Source: Auraticoccus monumenti (GTDB lineage: Bacteria; Actinomycetota; Actinomycetes; Propionibacteriales; Propionibacteriaceae). Taken from it: a stretch of DNA of 64,000 bases. Shown here piece by piece: positions 59,791 to 64,000 of this stretch. Within the stretch, counting starts at the first letter, position 1; each line of letters opens with the position of its first letter. The stretch covers positions 1,240,001 to 1,304,000 of the forward strand of contig NZ_LT629688.1 in NCBI RefSeq assembly GCF_900101785.1. The letters are read 5' to 3'. The position numbers were made by a program, and so were the translations under genes. The notes under the pieces are model-generated. The model did not search any database. It was not told the DNA's origin and saw nothing but the letters and a program-made list of their open reading frames with translations.

Positions 59791-61296
59791 GTGAGCGGTC
59801 AGGTCCACGTCGTCTTCCCCAACCAGCTGTTCGAGGCCCACCTGGAGGCGCCCCCGGACACCCGCTTCGTGCTGGTGGAGGACGACCTGTTCTTCCGGCT
59901 GTACCGGTTCCACACCCAGAAGCTGGTGCTGCACCGGGCGAGCATGCGGCGCTTCGCCGACCGGCTGCGCGGGGCCGGGTTCGAGGTCAGCGTGGTGGAG
60001 ACCAGTGCCGACACCCCCAGCACCGAGCGGCTCGCGGACGTCCTGCGCGGGCTGGCGCCGGACCGGATCACCGTCCACGAGGTGGTCGACGACTGGTGCG
60101 AGCAGCGGCTGGCGGAGGTGTGCGAGGCGGTGGGTTGCCCGCTCGACCCCGACGACGTCCTCGACACCCCGGCCTTCCTCACCACCAACGCCCAGCTGCA
60201 GGAGCAGCTCGGGGGGCGCGGCGGACGGGGCGCCCGGCCGCGGATGCAGCACTTCTACCGCTGGCAGCGGCAGCGGCTGGACATCCTGGTCGACGGCGAG
60301 CAGCCGGTGGGCGGTCAGTGGTCCTTCGACCAGGACAACCGCAAGAAGCTGCCCAAGGACGTGGTGCCGCCCGAGCTGGGCTGGCCGCAGCGGCACCCGG
60401 CGGTCGACGAGGCCGTCGAGTGGGTCGGGCAGGAGTTCCCCGACAACCCCGGTGAGGCCGACGGGTTCGCCTGGCCGACCAGCCACGCCGAGGCCGGGGC
60501 CTGGCTCGAGCAGTTCCTGCAGGAGCGGCTGGCCACCTTCGGGCCCTACGAGGACGCCGTCAGCCGCGCCCACCCGTTCCTGTTCCACGGGGTGCTGTCC
60601 TCCTCCCTCAACACCGGTCTGCTCGACCCCGCCGACGTCGTCCAGCGCGCCCTGGCCGCCGCCGAGGAGCAGCAGGTCCCGCTGGCCTCGATCGAGGGGT
60701 TCGTCCGCCAGGTGATCGGGTGGCGGGAGTACATGCGCGGGGCCTACGTGCTCTGGGGACGCCGGATGCGCCACCGCAACGCCCTCGGCCACACCCGCAC
60801 GCTCGGCCCGCAGTGGTGGACCGGCGAGACCGGGCTGGACCCGGTCGACCTCGTGGTGGGCCGGGTGAACGAGCGGGCCTGGGCCCACCACATCGAGCGC
60901 CTGATGGTCGCCGGCAACGCCATGTGCCTGCTGCGGGTCCACCCGGAGGCGGTCTACGAGTGGTTCATGGAGCTGTTCATCGACGCCTACGACTGGGTGA
61001 TGGTGCCCAACGTCTACGCGATGAGCCAGTTCGCGGCGGGGGACGCGATCACCACCAAGCCCTACGTCTCGGGCAGCAACTACCTGCGCAAGATGTCCGA
61101 CGTGCCCAAGGGGGACTGGACCGAGGTCTGGGACGCCCTCTACTGGCACTTCGTCGCCGACCACGCCGACGTGTTCGCCGCCAACCCGCGCTCGCAGATG
61201 ATCGCCCGCCACCTCGAGGGCCACGACGAGGAGACCCGGGCCCGGCACCGCCGGATCGCCACCCAGGCCATCGAGGAGCTCACCCGCCCGGGATGA
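59791..61296 (+). CDS. prokaryotic photolyase/cryptochrome (FeS-BCP type) without Fe-S ligands
   Basis: A 501-aa flavoprotein of the prokaryotic (6-4) photolyase-related group (PhrB/CryB, PF04244). The N-terminal domain begins VHVVFPNQLFEAHLEAP and holds the second-chromophore site; the C-terminal helical FAD domain has FVRQVIGWREYMRGAYVLWG, AHHIERLMVAGNAMCLLRVH, YDWVMVPNVYAMSQFAAG and KPYVSGSNYLRKMSD. In Agrobacterium PhrB four cysteines bind a [4Fe-4S] cluster (Cys350, 438, 441, 454). Here the matching positions lie in GETGLDPVDL and SDVPKGDWTEVWDAL and contain no Cys. It may repair UV-damaged DNA or act as a blue-light receptor. Leaderless GTG start. Confidence 0.9.
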   Translation: MSGQVHVVFPNQLFEAHLEAPPDTRFVLVEDDLFFRLYRFHTQKLVLHRASMRRFADRLRGAGFEVSVVETSADTPSTERLADVLRGLAPDRITVHEVVDDWCEQRLAEVCEAVGCPLDPDDVLDTPAFLTTNAQLQEQLGGRGGRGARPRMQHFYRWQRQRLDILVDGEQPVGGQWSFDQDNRKKLPKDVVPPELGWPQRHPAVDEAVEWVGQEFPDNPGEADGFAWPTSHAEAGAWLEQFLQERLATFGPYEDAVSRAHPFLFHGVLSSSLNTGLLDPADVVQRALAAAEEQQVPLASIEGFVRQVIGWREYMRGAYVLWGRRMRHRNALGHTRTLGPQWWTGETGLDPVDLVVGRVNERAWAHHIERLMVAGNAMCLLRVHPEAVYEWFMELFIDAYDWVMVPNVYAMSQFAAGDAITTKPYVSGSNYLRKMSDVPKGDWTEVWDALYWHFVADHADVFAANPRSQMIARHLEGHDEETRARHRRIATQAIEELTRPG

Positions 61297-61363
61297 CCGG
61301 CCGCTCACCGGATCCGGACCTGCAGGTCCAGGAGAGCAGCAGGTGCTGCGACCCGTCCGTCGG

Positions 61364-61438
61364 GCGAGCAGAGCCGGACCCCCAGCAAACGCCCCTCCAG
61401 ATACGTCGAGTGGTGTCCGCTGAGGGACTGGTTGTGCA
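61364..61438. repeat. 75-bp direct repeat, copy A
   Basis: This stretch and 61511-61585 are imperfect direct copies 147 bp apart, sharing ATACGTCGAGTGGTGTC in the middle and GGTTGTGC at the end. Copy A can form a CAGC...GCTG stem only with mismatches. The surrounding gap 61297-61803 between converging genes holds no gene I can support. Confidence 0.6.
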
Positions 61439-61510
61439 CGTCGGGTCCCAGATCCGCTGTCCCACGCACCAGTGCCCCCTGAGCAGAGCACCCAGGCGCG
61501 TCGGCTCGCC

Positions 61511-61585
61511 GCGAAGCAGAACCGGACTCCCAGCAGACGCCTCTGCGGATACGTCGAGTGGTGTCTGCTGAGGAACCGGTTGTGC
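61511..61585. repeat. 75-bp direct repeat, copy B
   Basis: This copy holds a perfect 8-bp stem, CAGCAGAC with GTCTGCTG, around ATACGTCGAGTGGTG-containing loop sequence, so it can serve as a terminator for the photolyase-like gene and the converging MerR gene. It matches copy A at 61364-61438. Confidence 0.6.
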
Positions 61586-61803
61586 TCGGCAGGACGGACC
61601 TCGCCTGCCCTCGGAGCCGTGTTCTCAAGGGACCGCAGCAGCCTGCGTGGTGACCGCGGGGTGGGTGCGGCTGAGGGCGAACCCGACACGCGGGCCCCAG
61701 CTCCCACGGGCCAGGGACGACGACGAAGGTGAGAGGCGACGAGGTCGTCCATGGCGGGCGCCACCAGGGCGGGGTGGCCGATGGTGCGCCCACTGACCCG
61801 GGG

Positions 61804-62559
61804 TCAGGGCTGGGTCGTCGGCGGGTGCCGCCGGTCGAGCTCCAGCAGGACGTGCTCCATCACCCGCCGCTGGGCGTCGTTGTGGCTGCTGTCCTGGTGC
61901 GCCAGGAGCATCCGGGTCCCCTCGCGGCCGAGGTCGGGGACGTCCCCGAGCGTGACGGCCGAGTCGAGCAGCTCCACCATGGCGCGGGCCAGCGGCAGCG
62001 TCTCCGTCGGCGGTGCGTCGTCCTCGAGCTCGGCGAACGCCCGGAGGAGCGTCGCGTGGTGCTCGGCCGAGACCGACAGCCTCTCCAGGGCGGTGACGAG
62101 CCACGGCATGGCCGCGTCACCGCTGAAGTGCTTCATCAGCGCCAGCTGCTCCCGCTCGTGGACGCCGCTGGCGCCCCACGCCTGCTCGAGGAGCCGCAGC
62201 AGGGGGACGTGCGGGACCAGGGCGGTGGGGAGGTCGGGGGTCGCACCGCCGTCGCGGAGGGCGGCGATGGTCCGGCGCCGGGCGGTGAGCCGCTCGATCT
62301 CGGCCGCCGTCTGCTGGTCGATGCCGTCGAGCAGCTCGGTGGTGGCCCCGGCGTCGTCCAGCACCCGACGGACCTCCGCGAGCGGCACCCCGAGGTCGGT
62401 GAAGCTGACGATGCGCAGCACCGTCGCCAGGTGGCGGACCGTGTAGCGGCGGTAGCCGTTGGCGGAGCGCTCGGGCTCCTCCAGCAGCCCGATCTGGTGG
62501 TAGTGCCGGAGGGTGCGCACCGTCACCCCGGCGAGCTCGGCGAGCTCGTTGCTGTGCAT
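61804..62559 (-). CDS. MerR family regulator, TipAL-like effector domain
   Basis: A 251-aa regulator. The N-terminal MerR helix-turn-helix (residues 2-70) reads SNELAELAGVTVRTLRHYHQ, IGLLEEPERSANGYRRYTVR and FTDLGVPLAEVRRVL, followed by a helical dimerisation segment and a C-terminal all-helical domain (HEREQLALMKHFSGDAAMPW, LSVSAEHHATLLRAFAELED) reminiscent of TipAS-type drug-sensing domains. ATG 62559 is chosen because the HTH begins at residue 2; it lies one base after the stop codon of the small upstream membrane-protein gene, so translation is coupled. A MerR-type promoter with a 19-bp spacer lies upstream, indicating autoregulation. Confidence 0.88.
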   Translation of the reverse strand: MHSNELAELAGVTVRTLRHYHQIGLLEEPERSANGYRRYTVRHLATVLRIVSFTDLGVPLAEVRRVLDDAGATTELLDGIDQQTAAEIERLTARRRTIAALRDGGATPDLPTALVPHVPLLRLLEQAWGASGVHEREQLALMKHFSGDAAMPWLVTALERLSVSAEHHATLLRAFAELEDDAPPTETLPLARAMVELLDSAVTLGDVPDLGREGTRMLLAHQDSSHNDAQRRVMEHVLLELDRRHPPTTQP

Positions 62560-62560
62560 C

Positions 62561-62734
62561 TCAGGAGGTCCGCTCACGCTCCAGATCATGCAGGGCGTGG
62601 GTGGCGACGACCACCAGGAGCGCGACGACCGAGGTGGTCCGCAGGAGGACCAGCGGCGGGGAGACGGCGGCGACCCCGCTGTCGAGGCGGGACGAGAGGT
62701 GCGACCCGCGGTGCGCGGTGGTGGTGGGCTTCAC
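62561..62734 (-). CDS. small membrane protein, 57 aa
   Basis: This short frame is probably real. From GTG 62734 it encodes 57 aa with one hydrophobic helix (LVLLRTTSVVALLVVVAT) and a charged end HDLERERTS. Nearly all third positions are G or C. The GTG lies exactly 6 nt after the -10 element of a MerR-type promoter (leaderless), and its TGA is one base from the MerR ATG, so it is the first gene of a two-gene transcript with its own regulator. I do not know the family. It could be a membrane stress protein or a translational-coupling leader. Confidence 0.5.
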   Translation of the reverse strand: MKPTTTAHRGSHLSSRLDSGVAAVSPPLVLLRTTSVVALLVVVATHALHDLERERTS

Positions 62735-62740
62735 ACGCCG

Positions 62741-62771
62741 AGTGCACACCCCGACGTCGCGTCGGGGTCAA
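62741..62771 (-). promoter_or_regulatory. MerR-type promoter with 19-bp spacer
   Basis: On the minus strand, TTGACC (62766-62771) and TGCACT (62741-62746) are separated by exactly 19 bp. The spacer region holds a perfect dyad CCCCGACG-N3-CGTCGGGG (62749-62767), as expected for a MerR-controlled promoter. Transcription would start at about 62734, on the GTG of the small membrane protein. The rest of the gap to 63006 holds only the ribosome-binding site of the next gene. Confidence 0.65.
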
Positions 62772-63006
62772 GCCGACGGCGACCGCGTCCGTCGGGGCCG
62801 AGGGGCTGTGGGTTGATGACGGTCAGCCACCGCTGTGGGGCACGGATGGCGCACCGCAGGGACGGCCCGGCCCGTCAGTCCCCACTGGCCGACGAGACCA
62901 ACCACCGGGGAACGGGCCGGTGCGGACGATGAGTTCCCGCGGGTGCCCGGGTCACCACGGCAGGACCGGCGCCAGCAGGACGTCGGCCGCACCCGGAGGA
63001 GGACTC

Positions 63007-63564
63007 ATGGCCGAGCTCATCTACTCGATGCTCGTCTCGCTGGACGGCTACGCCGCGGCGGCGGAGGGCGACCTCGGTCGCGGGGCCGAGGACGAGGAGG
63101 TGCACACGTTCATCGGCGACCTCTTCCGCCCGGTCCGCACCTACCTGTACGGCCGGCGGATGTACGAGACGATGCTGTTCTGGGAGACCGCGCACACGCT
63201 CCCCGACGCCCCACCGCACATCCTCGAGTTCGCCCGTGACTGGCAGGCCGCCGAGAAGGTGGTGTACTCCACCACGCTGGAGTCGGTCTCCAGCGCCCGG
63301 ACCCGGATCGAGCGGAGCTTCGACCCCGATGCGGTGCGCCGGCTCAAGGCGGGGTCCGAGACCGACCTCACGATCGACGGCCCGACCCTGGCGGCCCAGG
63401 CGGTCAGGGCCGGCCTGGTCGACGAGTACCAGCTGTTCACCACCTCGACCGCGGTCGGCGGCGGCCTGCGGTTCTTCCCCGACGGCGTGCGTCTCGAGCT
63501 GGACCTGGTCGAGACACGTGCTTTCGACACCGGACTGGTCTACACGCGCTACCGGACCCGCTGA
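63007..63564 (+). CDS. dihydrofolate reductase family protein (RibD C-terminal type)
   Basis: A 185-aa protein of the RibD C-terminal/DHFR superfamily. The N-terminus [17 protein letters not shown], the strand [28 protein letters not shown] and [20 protein letters not shown] fit the family, whose typical members are stand-alone NADPH-dependent reductases of unknown substrate; this is not the folA DHFR. ATG 63007 has GGAGGA upstream. It is monocistronic, between the MerR unit on minus and the phosphoketolase gene. Confidence 0.9.
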   Translation: MAELIYSMLVSLDGYAAAAEGDLGRGAEDEEVHTFIGDLFRPVRTYLYGRRMYETMLFWETAHTLPDAPPHILEFARDWQAAEKVVYSTTLESVSSARTRIERSFDPDAVRRLKAGSETDLTIDGPTLAAQAVRAGLVDEYQLFTTSTAVGGGLRFFPDGVRLELDLVETRAFDTGLVYTRYRTR

Positions 63565-63680
63565 CCCGGTCGCGGTCGTCGGCCGCCACCGGGTCGGGGT
63601 GCTGTGAGGACACCGAGCGTTCACGTGCCAGCCCGGCGGGGTGGGTACATGATGGGGAGCAACCCACCTCTGGAGGACCC

Positions 63681-64000
63681 ATGACGACCGCTCCCGTGCA
63701 GCTCCAACGGGCCAGCTGGCCCCAGCGCGCCGACACCGGTGCCCCGGCCCTGGCCGAGGGTGACCTGGACCGCATCCACCGCTGGTGGCGCGCCGCGAAC
63801 TACCTCTCGGTCGGGCAGATCTACCTGCTGGACAACCCGCTGCTGCGCACCCCGCTGAGCCGTGACCACGTCAAGCCGCGTCTGCTCGGTCACTGGGGCA
63901 CCACGCCGGGGCTCAACTTCCTCTACGCCCACCTCAACCGGGCGATCAGCGAGCGGCGCCAGCCCACCGTGTTCGTCACCGGCCCCGGGCACGGCGGACC
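63681..64000 (+). CDS. xfp: phosphoketolase, N-terminal part (runs off the window)
   Basis: The first 106 residues of D-xylulose-5-phosphate/D-fructose-6-phosphate phosphoketolase, a TPP enzyme that cleaves its substrate to acetyl phosphate plus glyceraldehyde-3-phosphate or erythrose-4-phosphate. The family motifs [50 protein letters not shown] and [12 protein letters not shown] are all present, the last beginning the TPP-proximal loop. ATG 63681 has GGAGG 5 nt upstream. The rest of the gene lies beyond the window. It may complete pentose catabolism fed by the arabinofuranoside operon. Confidence 0.95.
   Translation, partial: MTTAPVQLQRASWPQRADTGAPALAEGDLDRIHRWWRAANYLSVGQIYLLDNPLLRTPLSRDHVKPRLLGHWGTTPGLNFLYAHLNRAISERRQPTVFVTGPGHGG

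Noticed and set aside
59680-61764. A 694-codon minus-strand frame opposite the photolyase-like gene
   Set aside because: The plus strand encodes a full FeS-BCP photolyase family protein. The antisense frame has no domain, and its 5' part runs through the direct repeats.
63620-63653. A sigma-70 promoter before the phosphoketolase gene
   Set aside because: TTCACG and CATGAT are too far apart (22 bp) and other pairings are weak, so it was not listed.

Overview
This is a 64 kb stretch of chromosome from a very GC-rich actinobacterium. The signs are near-exclusive G/C third codon positions, many GTG starts, leaderless promoters of the TAnnnT-N6-GTG type, a polyphosphate glucokinase, an ANTAR regulator, DUF1707 and DUF5914 proteins and an Idi-CrtE-CrtI-CrtB carotenoid operon. 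A pigmented member of the Propionibacteriales or a related order would fit. The sequence alone does not name a species. Genes are dense and often overlap by 1-8 nt.

Layout. 0-10 kb: an erythromycin-esterase-like gene diverging from a two-headed MerR regulator, argS, ppgK, a pair of PH-domain membrane proteins, a DUF1707 protein, tRNA-Gly(CCC), an FG-GAP protein and a TMEM175-like channel. 10-19.4 kb: a carbohydrate operon with an IolE-like isomerase, a GH63/MGH1-like glucosidase, a GH13 enzyme, a GMC dehydrogenase carrying a [3Fe-4S]-type cysteine motif, a VioB-type ferritin-like protein, a small FAD-SLDH-type subunit and a YbhB protein. 19.6-24.8 kb: two tandem nucleotidyltransferase-fold proteins (the first catalytically degenerate), TetR, GAF-ANTAR, an exopolysaccharide sugar transferase and a lysoplasmalogenase. 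25-30.2 kb: idi-crtE-crtI-crtB and a DUF5914 Rieske protein. 30.2-31 kb: a non-coding array of about 176-bp repeats. 31-39.4 kb: a mercuric-reductase-like flavoprotein, a 93-bp inverted duplication, a phytanoyl-CoA dioxygenase operon with a divergent AraC regulator, gamma-glutamyltransferase, a secreted phosphodiester glycosidase and a flavoprotein. 39.6-42 kb: crtT-crtU. 42-46.8 kb: an ECF sigma factor with an Ogt-type protein, an RsmC-like methyltransferase, a membrane protein, a BASS transporter and half of a VOC gene. 46.8-52.5 kb: a PP2C-FHA-Ser/Thr kinase module. 53.5-59.7 kb: a LacI-controlled GH127 arabinofuranosidase with an ABC importer. 59.8-64 kb: a photolyase-like protein without iron-sulfur ligands, a MerR regulator with a small membrane protein, an RibD/DHFR-fold protein and the start of phosphoketolase.

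How the parts work together. The two crt blocks together encode most of an isorenieratene-type aromatic carotenoid pathway, but no lycopene cyclase is seen here. The 10-19 kb operon looks like an intracellular route that hydrolyses a glycoside, oxidises a sugar through an Fe-S GMC dehydrogenase and processes the product. The LacI/GH127/ABC block imports and cleaves beta-L-arabinofuranosides, and phosphoketolase at the right edge would suit pentose catabolism. The main unusual structures are the hairpin-rich repeat array, the 93-bp inverted duplication, a MerR promoter with a 19-bp spacer driving a leaderless 57-aa membrane protein, and a LacI gene whose only well-placed start is ATC. All identities and counts were made by hand reading.
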